NCBI GenBank assembly: GCA_040768665.1 | Contig: JAXGMN010000033.1 | Span: forward strand, 1 to 64,000 | Length of the DNA stretch: 64,000 bases | DNA from: JABWBD01 sp040768665 | GTDB lineage: Bacteria; Planctomycetota; Planctomycetia; Pirellulales; Thermoguttaceae | Direction: 5' to 3' | In this document: positions 50,383 to 59,424 of the stretch, one piece after another | Position numbering within the stretch: position 1 is the stretch's first letter | How the letters are laid out: the number at the start of each line of letters is the position of its first letter | Notes under the pieces: model-generated | The model's input: the letters and a program-made list of their open reading frames with translations, nothing else | What the model was told of the DNA's origin: nothing | Database searches by the model: none | Program-made: the position numbers and the translations under genes

Positions 50383-53070
50383 ATGCTCGAACAACGCGAT
50401 CTCAGACTCGACCTGCTCGCCTTGGGGCTGCTGGCGCTGACTCTCTTTCTTGCCGCCAGCCTCCTCAGCTACGATCCGGCCGATCCCCCCAGCTCGATCG
50501 TCTACCCGGCCGCCGAGCACTCGATCAACGTCTGCGGACGCTCCGGCGCGTGGGTCAGTGCAATTCTGCTGGAAGGGTTCGGCATCGGCGCTTACTACCT
50601 GCTCATCTCCCTGGTGGTAATCGTTTCGCTGATGCTGGGCAGACACCCCATCACCGAGCCTTACCTGCGATTGACCGGGTGGCTTATGTCGCTGGCGGGC
50701 TTCTGCACGCTGGCCGCCATGGCCGTCCCGCAACTTTCTCCGGGACCGGTAATCGGTTCCGGCGGTTATCTCGGCGCTGCCGGCCGCGGGCTGCTCGAAA
50801 TGAACTTCGCCACGGTAGGGGCTTACATCCTGATCATCAGTGTTGTCGTCGGCGGCCTGCTTCTTTGCACCGATTACTTCCTCATTCGGCTGATGGCGTG
50901 GATCGTGGGCGCTCCGACAAAAGCGGCCGGCCGCGGACTGATCCAGGTGGCGGCCGCCTACGCCGGCAATCTTGCCGCGAACCGCGAAAGAGACGGCAAA
51001 TACGGCATCGACGGCGAAGAGGAGGAGGAAGAAGAGGAAGAATACGACGAAGAAGAAGAGGAAGACGACTCGGTGGCGATTCGCGCTCCGGGCCGCAAGG
51101 CAGAAGACGACGCCGCGACGAAGAAGCCCGACGAGTCGAAAGACAAGAGCGATTCCGAACCGCAGACTCCGGCGAAACCCGCAGAACCGCTGAGGATCCG
51201 GAAGCCGAAGAAGACAAAGCGAGAGGAGATGATCGAAGAGATCGAGGCAACTGCGAGCGGAAACGAGCCGGACGACTACGAACTGCCCGCGACCGATCTG
51301 CTTCGGGAGAGCGAACCGTTCCGCTTCGAGGAGCACGAGAAAGAGGTCCGCCGCCAGGCAAAGGTGCTGGAAAAGACATTTGCCGACTTCGGGTTCAGCA
51401 TCCGCGTGGTGGAGATCCAGACCGGTCCGGTGATTGCGCAATTCGAGATCGAGCTGGAGGCGGGTCTGCGCTTGAGCAAGATCACCGGGCTGGCCGACGA
51501 TCTGGCCATCGCGTTGCGCGTGCCCAGCGTGCGTATTGTCGCCCCGATCCCGGGCAAGAATACGGTCGGTATCGAGGTGCCCAACACCGAGCGCCAACTT
51601 GTCCGCCTCCGCGAAGTCATGGAGGAGGGCGGGCCCAAGGCACAATCGATGCGGATCCCCATCTTCCTCGGCAAAGACGTCTCCGGAAACTCCATGATCG
51701 TTGATCTGGCCAGCCTCCCTCACCTGCTCATCGCCGGCCGGACCGGCACCGGCAAGAGCGTCTGCCTGAACTCGATCATCGTCTCCATGCTGATGACCCG
51801 CCGTCCCGACGAGGTTCGCATGCTCATGATCGACCCCAAGATGGTCGAGCTGAGCCCTTATAAGCAGATCCCGCACCTCATGCATCCGGTCGTCACCGAC
51901 ATGCGCAAGGCCGAAGCGATCCTGGCCTGGGCCGTGGAGAAAATGGAGGAACGCTACCAGTTGCTGGCACGTGCGGGAGTGCGCCATTTGAGCGTCTATA
52001 ACCAGCTCGGCGAAGAGGAGCTTCGCGACCGGATCCAGCCCGAGGACGATCACCAGTGGGCCGAGATTCCCAAACGCATGCCGTTCATCGTGATCGTGGC
52101 CGACGAAATGGCCGACCTCATGATGACCGCCGCCAAGGAGGTCGAGGGCCATATCATCCGCCTGGCACAAAAGAGCCGGGCGGTCGGCATCCATCTCGTG
52201 CTGGCCACGCAGAAACCGACGGTCGACGTAATTACCGGCCTGATTAAATCGAACCTGCCCGCGCGGATCTGTTTCGAAGTGGCCAGCCGAACCGACAGCC
52301 GCGTCGTGCTCGACGAGATGGGAGCCGACAAGCTCCTGGGCAACGGCGACATGCTTTTCCTCTGGCCGGGCACAAGCAACCTGATCCGCGGCCAGGGAAC
52401 CTATCTGAGCGACGACGAGATCACCCGTGTCATCGGATCGATCGCCACCAGCGAGCCGCAGTTCGTCACAGAACTGGTGCAACTCAAGACGAGCGACGCC
52501 GTCGGCCAGTCCCCGCAACTCAACAGCAAAGACGAGTTGTACGAGGCGGCCGTCGACCTCGTCGTACGCGAGGGCCGCGGCAGCGTCTCGCTGCTGCAGC
52601 GCGGCCTGGGGATCGGTTACGGCCGGGCGGCGAGGCTCATCGATTACATGGCCGACGATGGCATCGTCGGCCCCTACAATGGATCCCAGGCCCGCGAAGT
52701 GACGATCAGCCTCGACGACTGGGATGCCATGCGCGGCGCTCCGGCCTCCCAGGCCGCCCCCCCGCCGCCTCCGGCCGCCTCGCCGAAACGTCCCAACAAT
52801 CGGATCCGCCTGGAGCCGTCTTCAGGGCCGTCGGCACGAAACAGTCGCGGCCGAACCGCGGCGGTCCAGACCCTACCGGCTTCAACCGCGCCGAGAACCC
52901 GTCCAGTGGACGAGGACGAAGAACTCGACGAAGCCCCGTTCGACGATGAATACGACGAGCCGGAAGACGAAGAGGAGTACGACGAAGAAGAGGAAGGATT
53001 CGACGAAGACGATTCCGACGACTACCAGGCCGACGAGGAAGACGAAGAACACTGGTCGGAAACCGCCTAA
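50383..53070 (+). CDS. ftsK: DNA translocase FtsK/SpoIIIE
   Basis: An 895-residue protein from ATG 50383. Four N-terminal transmembrane spans lie between about residues 9 and 168. A linker of extreme acidity (about 210-235, mostly Glu and Asp) follows. The motor has the alpha domain (FSIRVVEIQTGPVIAQFEIE), Walker A in AGRTGTGKSVCLNS (about 450-463) and Walker B in IVIVADEMADLMM (about 567-579). The gamma winged helix (YEAAVDLVVREGRGSVSLLQ, RAARLIDYMADDGIVGP, about 720-770) follows. Unusually, a second acidic tail of about 50 residues ends the protein. It segregates chromosome termini at the septum, or its equivalent in an FtsZ-less planctomycete. Confidence 0.93.
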   Translation: MLEQRDLRLDLLALGLLALTLFLAASLLSYDPADPPSSIVYPAAEHSINVCGRSGAWVSAILLEGFGIGAYYLLISLVVIVSLMLGRHPITEPYLRLTGWLMSLAGFCTLAAMAVPQLSPGPVIGSGGYLGAAGRGLLEMNFATVGAYILIISVVVGGLLLCTDYFLIRLMAWIVGAPTKAAGRGLIQVAAAYAGNLAANRERDGKYGIDGEEEEEEEEEYDEEEEEDDSVAIRAPGRKAEDDAATKKPDESKDKSDSEPQTPAKPAEPLRIRKPKKTKREEMIEEIEATASGNEPDDYELPATDLLRESEPFRFEEHEKEVRRQAKVLEKTFADFGFSIRVVEIQTGPVIAQFEIELEAGLRLSKITGLADDLAIALRVPSVRIVAPIPGKNTVGIEVPNTERQLVRLREVMEEGGPKAQSMRIPIFLGKDVSGNSMIVDLASLPHLLIAGRTGTGKSVCLNSIIVSMLMTRRPDEVRMLMIDPKMVELSPYKQIPHLMHPVVTDMRKAEAILAWAVEKMEERYQLLARAGVRHLSVYNQLGEEELRDRIQPEDDHQWAEIPKRMPFIVIVADEMADLMMTAAKEVEGHIIRLAQKSRAVGIHLVLATQKPTVDVITGLIKSNLPARICFEVASRTDSRVVLDEMGADKLLGNGDMLFLWPGTSNLIRGQGTYLSDDEITRVIGSIATSEPQFVTELVQLKTSDAVGQSPQLNSKDELYEAAVDLVVREGRGSVSLLQRGLGIGYGRAARLIDYMADDGIVGPYNGSQAREVTISLDDWDAMRGAPASQAAPPPPPAASPKRPNNRIRLEPSSGPSARNSRGRTAAVQTLPASTAPRTRPVDEDEELDEAPFDDEYDEPEDEEEYDEEEEGFDEDDSDDYQADEEDEEHWSETA

Positions 53071-53847
53071 GCCGAAGGCAAGTACGCCCCCCTTGCCGAG
53101 TTCGTCGTCCTACACATCTCCAGGACCCCCGTGGCCTCGTGCCACGGGTGAACGAGGTTAGGCAGCTAGCACTCGTCCTCCAACGCACCTCCGGCCCCCT
53201 GCCGCCTCGTGCGGCAGGGGCCAAAGGTTCGCCGGCTAGAACATGCACGACTTGTGTAGAACGACGATCTTGCCGAGCGGGACCTGGAACCGCCGACCAC
53301 CTCAGCCACCCAACCCACCCCTGACCCTTGAAAAAAAATCACCCACCAGTTACTCCCGCTTGCCGAGCGGGACCTGGGCCCCGAAAGCCCACCCGGAGAG
53401 CCAACCTCACGTGGCGATCCGGCTCCGGTCTTGGCGGAACTCTTGCCGCAACACCCGGTTGTGCCCTGTTGCAGGCCGGGATACGCTGGCGTTATAATCG
53501 CATTTGAGCTATCGCCATCCGTCCGTCCGCACGGTCCGGCGTCATGGGAGACAAGTAAGGCCGATCCGCGAAAGCGTCATCGGCAGTTCGCCCGGGCGAA
53601 ATCGCGCGAGGACGGCAACCGGGCGAGCTTGAAACGCCCAAGCGTCCCGGGGCTTCCCGGCAAGCCTTTACACCTACCTTAGTTTCGCTGTTTTGCCGCC
53701 CTCCACGGATGAGCGGCTTTGCCACGCCACCGAGCGGCCCAATCCGCTCGCGGTGTGAGTCCCGCCACGCCGTCTGCCCCTCGGAAGCATTGAGAAGTCG
53801 TTGACATCGCGGTTGATCCACTCGCACGCACTGAAAGGATAGAAACT
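53071..53847. other. 777-base non-coding region with several hairpins
   Basis: No supported gene. It contains a perfect hairpin at 53128-53148 (arms CCGTGGC/GCCACGG), another at 53193-53222 (GGCCCCCTGCCGC with its complement), and two copies of CTTGCCGAGCGGGACCTGG at 53269 and 53359, 90 bases apart. The second of these forms a CCCGCT-TGCCG-AGCGGG hairpin. An A8 tract at about 53332-53339 is the only AT-rich point. It could hold a small RNA or repeat debris. Confidence 0.4.
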
Positions 53848-55326
53848 ATGTCGAAGACAACACGCCGTACCTTTCTCAAGACGGCCACGATTGCGGGCGC
53901 CGGGTACTTTGTCGCCGCCGGCAGCCAGAGGGCGCTGAGCCGCTCGGTGAACGAGAAGCCCAACGTCGCCTGCATCGGCGTCGGCGGCAAGGGTGGAAGC
54001 GATTCCAAGAACGCCGCCACGTTCGGCAACGTGATCGCCATCTGCGACGTCGACCGGGGCACCCTGGAAGGCAAAGGGAAGGCGGAAGGTTTCCAGAATG
54101 CCGAGAAGTTCACCGACTACCGCGAGTTGTTCGCCAAGCACGGCAAGAACATCCAGGTCGCGACGATCAGCACGCCGGACCACATGCACGCTCCGGCGAC
54201 CCTCGAGGCCATGCGGCTGGGAATCAGTTGCTATACCCAGAAGCCGCTGACCCGGACAATCTACGAGGCCCGCCTGCTGGCCAAGGTCGCCGAGGAGACC
54301 GGCGTCTGCACCCAGATGGGCAACCAAGGCACGGCGCTGGATTCATCGCGCGAAGCGATCGCCCAGCTCAAGTCCGGCGTCCTCGGCCCGGTGAAGGAAG
54401 TCTACGTCTGGTCGAACCGGCCCGTCTGGGCCCAAGGCCCGGGGCGCCGCATGACCATGGAGAAATTCGCCGAACAGGCCAAGAAGGAAAACGCCGAACA
54501 GGCCGAACGGATCATCGAGGCGAAGAAGAAGGAAATCGAGCGGGCTTTGGAACGGCTCGATTGGAAGAACTGGCTGGGCGTCGCCCCCGAGCGCGAATAC
54601 TGGCCGGGCCTCTACCACAGCTTCCAGTGGCGCGGCTGGTGGGATTTCGGCAGCGGCGCGCTGGGCGACATGGCCTGCCACCAGGTAACCGTCCCGTTCG
54701 CCGCCTGCGGGCTCCGCGACCCGAGGTCCGTGGTCGCCAAGACCACCGGCCACGACTACGACAGTTTCCCGGCCAGTTCGATCATCGAATTCGAGTTCCC
54801 CGAAACCTCCGAGCGCCCCGCCGTCAAGTTCTGGTGGTACGACCGCAAAGGCAATAAGCCGCCGCAAGAGGTCTTCAGCAAGTGGGGCATCGAGAACGTG
54901 TCCAGCAGCGGCGTTCTCATCATCGGCGAAAAGGGCGCCTTCTACAGCAGCGACGATTACTGCGGAAAGTACGAGCTCAAGGGCGTCGAGAAGGTCAGCG
55001 TCGATTTCGAGAAGGCCGTCGACAAGGGCAACAACGACCTGAACAACATGTATGAGTTGTTCAGGGCCTTGGACGCGAAAGACCCGAAGATCTGCGAGTC
55101 GAACTTCGTCGACCGCGCCGGCCCGCTCACCGAAACGATCCTCCTTGGCAACCTGGCCGTCCGGGCAGCCGCCAAGGGTGGCGAGAACGGCGAGATGGGC
55201 GACTGGGGCGAGAAGATCGAGTGGGACGCCAAGAATCTCAAGGTCACCAACCTCGATTCGCTCAAGACGCCGCGCGTGGCCGACCTGGTCAAGCCCAAGT
55301 ATCCGGAAGGTTATCGGCTGGACTGA
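53848..55326 (+). CDS. Gfo/Idh/MocA family oxidoreductase, Tat-exported
   Basis: A 492-residue protein with the twin-arginine signal TTRRTFLKTATIAGAGYF. The Rossmann motif is CIGVGGKGGSDSKNAATFGN (about residues 42-61) with ICDVD. At the conserved lysine it reads TQKPLTRT rather than the usual EKP. A charged helical insertion (about 208-235, KKENAEQAERIIEAKKKEIE) is not seen in the other three Gfo/Idh proteins of this window. GWWDFGSGALGDMACHQV is family-typical. It is located far from the other copies and next to core genes. Substrate unknown. Confidence 0.88.
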   Translation: MSKTTRRTFLKTATIAGAGYFVAAGSQRALSRSVNEKPNVACIGVGGKGGSDSKNAATFGNVIAICDVDRGTLEGKGKAEGFQNAEKFTDYRELFAKHGKNIQVATISTPDHMHAPATLEAMRLGISCYTQKPLTRTIYEARLLAKVAEETGVCTQMGNQGTALDSSREAIAQLKSGVLGPVKEVYVWSNRPVWAQGPGRRMTMEKFAEQAKKENAEQAERIIEAKKKEIERALERLDWKNWLGVAPEREYWPGLYHSFQWRGWWDFGSGALGDMACHQVTVPFAACGLRDPRSVVAKTTGHDYDSFPASSIIEFEFPETSERPAVKFWWYDRKGNKPPQEVFSKWGIENVSSSGVLIIGEKGAFYSSDDYCGKYELKGVEKVSVDFEKAVDKGNNDLNNMYELFRALDAKDPKICESNFVDRAGPLTETILLGNLAVRAAAKGGENGEMGDWGEKIEWDAKNLKVTNLDSLKTPRVADLVKPKYPEGYRLD

Positions 55327-55429
55327 CGTCCTGCTGCCGTCGACCGGTTCCCGCCGGTCCTGATCGATTCGGGGGGGGGGGCCGGGGGAAGGCGGGCCCC
55401 CCGCTGCCACTCGGGGAGAGCCAACCATC

Positions 55430-56794
55430 ATGATCAACCATTCGCTACGGATGCGAGCTGCGCTCGCTGTACTGTGCGCCGGAGTGCTTTGCCTGACCGG
55501 CTGTCCCGCTTCAACGAGCGATCGGCCGGACGTCGTCCAGGACGCAGGTGCCGTCAGCGGCACGAGCGAAGTCAAGGACGGCAAGGCGGAGCCTGAAACC
55601 GTCAAGGCCGAAGCACCGGCTCGCCAGGCCACGGCCAAAGCGGACGACGTGGAAGCCGCCAAGAATCTGCTCGACGAACTGGGGACGAATGCCAGTTACA
55701 CGCTTCTGCCCGGCAGCGTCATGACGGAAGTCGTCGTCCGCGACGGCTCGGTGCTGTCGGCGGAGAATATCGCGCTGTTCGGGAAGCTCACGGACTTGGA
55801 AACCCTTCAGATCTACAATTTCCGTGACTTGAACGACGACATGGTTTCGCAGCTTACCGGGCTTAAGACCCTGACGACTCTCGCGCTGACCAATTCGGTC
55901 ATCGGCGACCCGGCGGTCGAGACGGCTGTCAAGTCGTTTCCGAACCTGACCGATCTCGATCTTTCGTCGAATACGAATATGACCAACGGCGTGCTGAAGG
56001 TCATCTGCGAACTCGATAAACTCGAGCGCTTGACGCTCGTCCAGAACCGTTTCAACGACCTGGGAACGAGCCATCTGGCGAAACTCAAGAGCCTCCGCGC
56101 CCTCGACCTCCGCGGCAACATGGAGGCCGGCGACATGACGATGGAGATCCTGGGCGGGCTGCCCGCCCTCACCGCCCTGAAGCACCGCGCCACCACCGTC
56201 ACCGACTTCGGCATGGAGTACCTGGCCCAGAGCAAGACGCTCGATTCGCTGTTGATCCAGGACTTCGCCATCACCAGCCAGGCGGGGCAGTCCCTTGCCA
56301 ATATCGAGAAACTGGCCCAACTCGAGATCTTCCGCTGCCAGGGTTTCGGTTCCGAAGGGGTCTTGGCCCTCAAAGGCAAGAACCTCAACCGCCTGATGCT
56401 CCGCGACCTGCCCATGATCGACGACCAGGCGATGGAAGTCCTCACCGAGCTGCCCGAACTGAAACGGCTCTACCTGCACGAGCTCGCGTCGATCAGCGAC
56501 GACGGACTCAAGAATCTCGAATCCGTGAAGTCACTCGAAGTGCTCGACATCTGGGCCGTGCCCCAGATGGCCGACGCCACCGTCGACGTGATTGCCACGC
56601 TGCCGAACCTCAAGGAACTCTCGATCCGGTCGACCGGGGTTACCGATGCGGCGATCGAGAAACTCCTGGCGATGCCCAAGCTCGAATCGCTGACATTCAA
56701 GGAAAACGGCCTGGTGACCGCCGAGGGAATCAAGAGACTCTCCGGCAAAAAGTGGACCAGGCTCGACGTCGGTTCGGCCGACGTTAGCGAGTGA
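55430..56794 (+). CDS. Leucine-rich-repeat lipoprotein
   Basis: A 454-residue protein. The signal ends in a lipobox (LCLTGC, Cys24 or so), so it is probably lipid-anchored. A charged Ala/Lys/Glu-rich spacer follows. From about residue 105 onward LRRs run to the end, with repeats such as LTDLETLQIYNFRDLNDDMV, LPELKRLYLHELASISDDGL and LPNLKELSIRSTGVTDAAIE, each about 24 residues. This is the planctomycete-type LRR often used for protein binding. A G11-type tract lies just upstream (about 55370-55380). A strong hairpin follows the stop. Confidence 0.85.
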   Translation: MINHSLRMRAALAVLCAGVLCLTGCPASTSDRPDVVQDAGAVSGTSEVKDGKAEPETVKAEAPARQATAKADDVEAAKNLLDELGTNASYTLLPGSVMTEVVVRDGSVLSAENIALFGKLTDLETLQIYNFRDLNDDMVSQLTGLKTLTTLALTNSVIGDPAVETAVKSFPNLTDLDLSSNTNMTNGVLKVICELDKLERLTLVQNRFNDLGTSHLAKLKSLRALDLRGNMEAGDMTMEILGGLPALTALKHRATTVTDFGMEYLAQSKTLDSLLIQDFAITSQAGQSLANIEKLAQLEIFRCQGFGSEGVLALKGKNLNRLMLRDLPMIDDQAMEVLTELPELKRLYLHELASISDDGLKNLESVKSLEVLDIWAVPQMADATVDVIATLPNLKELSIRSTGVTDAAIEKLLAMPKLESLTFKENGLVTAEGIKRLSGKKWTRLDVGSADVSE

Positions 56795-56803
56795 GGCATG
56801 TTG

Positions 56804-56838
56804 CAGCAGCCCGGCTGCTTCGAGCAGCCGGGCTGCTC
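56804..56838 (+). terminator. Strong hairpin downstream of the LRR gene
   Basis: Arms CAGCAGCCCGGCTGCT and AGCAGCCGGGCTGCT separated by a few bases, ten bases after the stop codon. There is no T run. It is a likely transcription end or mRNA-stabilising structure. Confidence 0.6.
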
Positions 56839-57077
56839 CGTTTTCGCCCAACCTGCGTCTTCGGCTCGCCGCGGCCGCGATCCGGAGCCTCTCCTCGAAC
56901 GCCGCGGCTCCGCTCTTGGTGCCTAAGACCGCGCCCCCTCTCGCGGGCAGTATTGTTTCCTCAATTCGTACCTGCTAGAATCAGTATTGGAGCGCCCTGC
57001 GCGTGCCGTTTCTGGCGGCCGTTGGGACAAGTGTGGCCTCTGGGGGTGCGACTGCCCATTGCGACTCGAAGAAGGGA

Positions 57078-57173
57078 GACTGCTGAAAAAGGGGACTGGC
57101 TCCGCGACCCGTCGTGGTCTGTAGCACTAGGAGATACAACGTGCCGCGGTGCCTGTCCCCTTTTTCAGCAGTC
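57078..57173. repeat. REP-like palindrome, family 3
   Basis: 96 bases with perfect 19-base arms (GACTGCTGAAAAAGGGGAC and its complement) and a core containing GGGGACTGGCTCC and GTGCCTGTCCCC, shared with the family 1 elements at 16676 and 18357. It lies in the 432-base gap before the DUF1559 gene. The rest of the gap shows no gene. Confidence 0.8.
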
Positions 57174-57226
57174 TCGGAAGCAACGGTTTCGCCGCAGAAA
57201 ACCACGGCTTGAAGGGAGACAGATCC

Positions 57227-58213
57227 ATGCGTGGCCATTCCCACAGGGGATTGCGAGAAAGCGGTTTCACGCTTGTGGAATTGCTGGTAGTGATCACCAT
57301 CATAGGCATCCTGGTGTCCCTGTTGATGCCGGCAGTGCAGGCGGCCCGCGAGGCGGCCCGCAGAACCGATTGCGAGAACAATCTCAAACAGATCGGCCTG
57401 GCATTGCACCTCTACCACGACGTGACCCAGACGTTTCCGCCCGGTTGGATCCTTGCCAACAATACCGATACCAGCGGGGGTTCTTCCTGGGCCTGGGCTG
57501 TGTTTACCTTCCCCTTCATGGAACAGAAGGCACTTTATGACGCCTTGGGAGTCGCAACGCCCGGCGTTCTCGTGCCGCCCGCCGGCGATCCACGAGACGT
57601 ACTGCGACCTTTGCTCGCGTGTCCGTCCGATCCCGGGCCCGAAAGGAACCGGTGGTTCGGAAACTACGCGAAGGCGAGCTATGTCGGGGTCAACGGCACC
57701 GGTTGGGACTCCGACGCCGACAATATTCTCGATAGCCGCGTAGTCGTTCCCGATCCTGCTCTCGGCCCGGTTTCCCTCGACCAAAGGACCAACGGCGTCT
57801 TTGGGGCGGAAACGGCGGTCGGGTTCAACGCCATCACCGATGGGACCAGCAATACGTTCGCGGTTGGTGAACGCGAGTCCCACAAAAACTTGGGAGCGAT
57901 TTGGATTCGGGCGATCGGCCCCGGGACGCTCACCAATCCCGGCCCCAATCAAAACGTGGTGGGTGAGGCCGTATCGGGCGTCTGCAATCCATTCAAGCGT
58001 TTGAACCTGCCGAACCCGCAATACACGGACCCTGTGGCCGCAGAGGCTGCCGGCAACATCGATCCCGTGGGAAATTTCAGTAGCATGCATCCCGGCGGTG
58101 CCCAATTTCTCTTGTGCGACGGCTCCGTGCAGTTCATCCAGGAATCGATCGATCTGCTCACGTACCAGAACCTTGCAAATCGGCACGACGGCAAAGTGCT
58201 TGGGAAGTTCTGA
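57227..58213 (+). CDS. DUF1559 prepilin-like (type II pseudopilin-signal) protein
   Basis: A 328-residue protein from ATG 57227, with GGGAG upstream. The N-terminal prepilin signal is SGFTLVELLVVITIIGILVS (cleaved after the Gly), followed by LMPAVQAAREAARRTDCENN, the planctomycete DUF1559 signature. The body has SSWAWAVFTFPFMEQKALYD and the C-terminal HPGGAQFLLCDGSVQFIQES. Such proteins are probably anchored by prepilin-peptidase processing and are greatly expanded in planctomycetes; their role is unknown. The next gene begins inside its stop codon (TGATG), so the two are coupled. Confidence 0.92.
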   Translation: MRGHSHRGLRESGFTLVELLVVITIIGILVSLLMPAVQAAREAARRTDCENNLKQIGLALHLYHDVTQTFPPGWILANNTDTSGGSSWAWAVFTFPFMEQKALYDALGVATPGVLVPPAGDPRDVLRPLLACPSDPGPERNRWFGNYAKASYVGVNGTGWDSDADNILDSRVVVPDPALGPVSLDQRTNGVFGAETAVGFNAITDGTSNTFAVGERESHKNLGAIWIRAIGPGTLTNPGPNQNVVGEAVSGVCNPFKRLNLPNPQYTDPVAAEAAGNIDPVGNFSSMHPGGAQFLLCDGSVQFIQESIDLLTYQNLANRHDGKVLGKF

Positions 58214-59097
58214 TGTCGATTGAGCTGTGTTGTCCCGACTGCGGACATGTGATTCTCGCCGAACCGCAGCGCGCGGGCCGGTCCGTGCTGTGCCCGGGCT
58301 GCCAGCGTCCACTCCGCGTACCGCAGCGGTCGGAACCCTCGCCCCGCGGAGCGCCAACCCAGACGCTCTGCCCTCGCTGCGGCGCCAAGATCCGCATCGC
58401 GGCCAGCCTGCTCGGGCGTCAGATCGCCTGCAATACCTGTCGCGCCCACCTGATGGTCTCGCTGACCGTCACGGAGGTCGCATCGACCGGACTTGTCGCG
58501 CCGGCAGCTTTTGCCGATGACGAACCGGCACTGGTGACGCCGGAGCAGGCCGCTCCGAAGGCCGGCACGGCCGCCGCAGAAAGCGCCAGAGCCAAACACA
58601 AAGCCGCGAAACCCGTGGCCGGTCAGGCGTCCGCCGCATCCACGGAAAGCCCCCACCAGCCTTTGGCCGACGAACCGGAGTTCACGGTAACGGCAGTCCT
58701 CGAAAGTGAAGACGCATCTCCGCCGGCCCGTCGAATTCCACCCTGGGCCGTGCCCGCGGCCATCACGGGTGCGCTCGCATGTATTGCCCTGGTCGTGTTT
58801 ATCAATTCCGGCGATATCCTGGACAAAGGCCGCCGCCCGGTCGGCGGAGCCATTCTTGGGGCGGAACTCCAGCACGGAGAAATCACCTTCGAGCCGGTCG
58901 GCCCGCCCGATCGACCTACGGCAACCACGACATTCGGAAACGGACGCTATCAGTTCGACGGCAACAATGGACCGGCTGCCGGGCTGTATCGCGTTTCGGT
59001 GAAGTTCGCTTCTCAACCGCCGGGCTCTCCGGGAGTCTCCGTGCCGGCAGTCGTTCCGGAAGACAAGCCGTACGAACTCGATATCAACATTCAGTGA
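58213..59097 (+). CDS. Zinc-ribbon, single-span membrane protein with a C-terminal carboxypeptidase-regulatory-like domain
   Basis: A 294-residue protein starting in the stop codon of the DUF1559 gene. Two zinc ribbons are present near the N-terminus: CCPDCGHVILAEP with CPGCQ, and CPRCGAKIRIAASLLG with CNTC (residues about 6-80). A Pro/Ala-rich acidic linker leads to one transmembrane segment (about 178-197, VPAAITGALACIALVVFI). The outer part (about 205-294) has the beta-sandwich look of carboxypeptidase-regulatory/transthyretin-like domains (GGAILGAELQHGEITFEPVG, YELDINIQ). Its partner appears to be the prepilin-like protein. Confidence 0.75.
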   Translation: MSIELCCPDCGHVILAEPQRAGRSVLCPGCQRPLRVPQRSEPSPRGAPTQTLCPRCGAKIRIAASLLGRQIACNTCRAHLMVSLTVTEVASTGLVAPAAFADDEPALVTPEQAAPKAGTAAAESARAKHKAAKPVAGQASAASTESPHQPLADEPEFTVTAVLESEDASPPARRIPPWAVPAAITGALACIALVVFINSGDILDKGRRPVGGAILGAELQHGEITFEPVGPPDRPTATTTFGNGRYQFDGNNGPAAGLYRVSVKFASQPPGSPGVSVPAVVPEDKPYELDINIQ

Positions 59098-59387
59098 CTC
59101 GGGCCGGGCGGGCTCCTCCTTCCGCGACCGGGAGCAAAATCCGTCCTGACATTCCCCTCTTGATCTCTTATCTTGAGATAGAAGACGGTCTGCGATTTGC
59201 TTGCTCTCCCGCTGAAAGGCCCGCGCCGGAGGAACCGAGCTTGTGCCTCAGCCAGTTCGAACTTCTGATCCTTCGCCCACTCCGCGAGTAGCCGGCGCGC
59301 GATCCGCGTACGGATGGGAATCATAACCAGTCCGAGAATCAACACCACCACGAACGCGATCACGAAGAAGTTTTCTGCCAGAGTCAT
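59091..59387 (-). CDS. Small membrane protein, apparently truncated at its C-terminus
   Basis: A 98-residue protein: an N-terminal transmembrane segment (FFVIAFVVVLILGLVMI, about 7-23), a basic patch, then RRLLAEWAKDQKFELAEAQA and FLRRGPFSGRASKSQTVFYL. The last 15 or so residues (FAPGRGRRSPPGPSH) are low-complexity and unlike the rest, suggesting that the original 3' end was lost. It converges on the zinc-ribbon gene with seven bases of overlap. It is the outermost gene on the left edge of the cassette array. Unknown function. Confidence 0.5.
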   Translation of the reverse strand: MTLAENFFVIAFVVVLILGLVMIPIRTRIARRLLAEWAKDQKFELAEAQARFLRRGPFSGRASKSQTVFYLKIRDQEGNVRTDFAPGRGRRSPPGPSH

Positions 59388-59424
59388 CGCATTCCCTCGC
59401 TACAGACGCCGACCTCTAGCGCCG

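Noticed and set aside
50374..52518. A 714-codon minus-strand open frame opposite ftsK
   Set aside because: ftsK is certain; the poly-Glu linker gives a Phe/Leu/Ser-rich antisense stretch that mimics a membrane protein but is an artefact.
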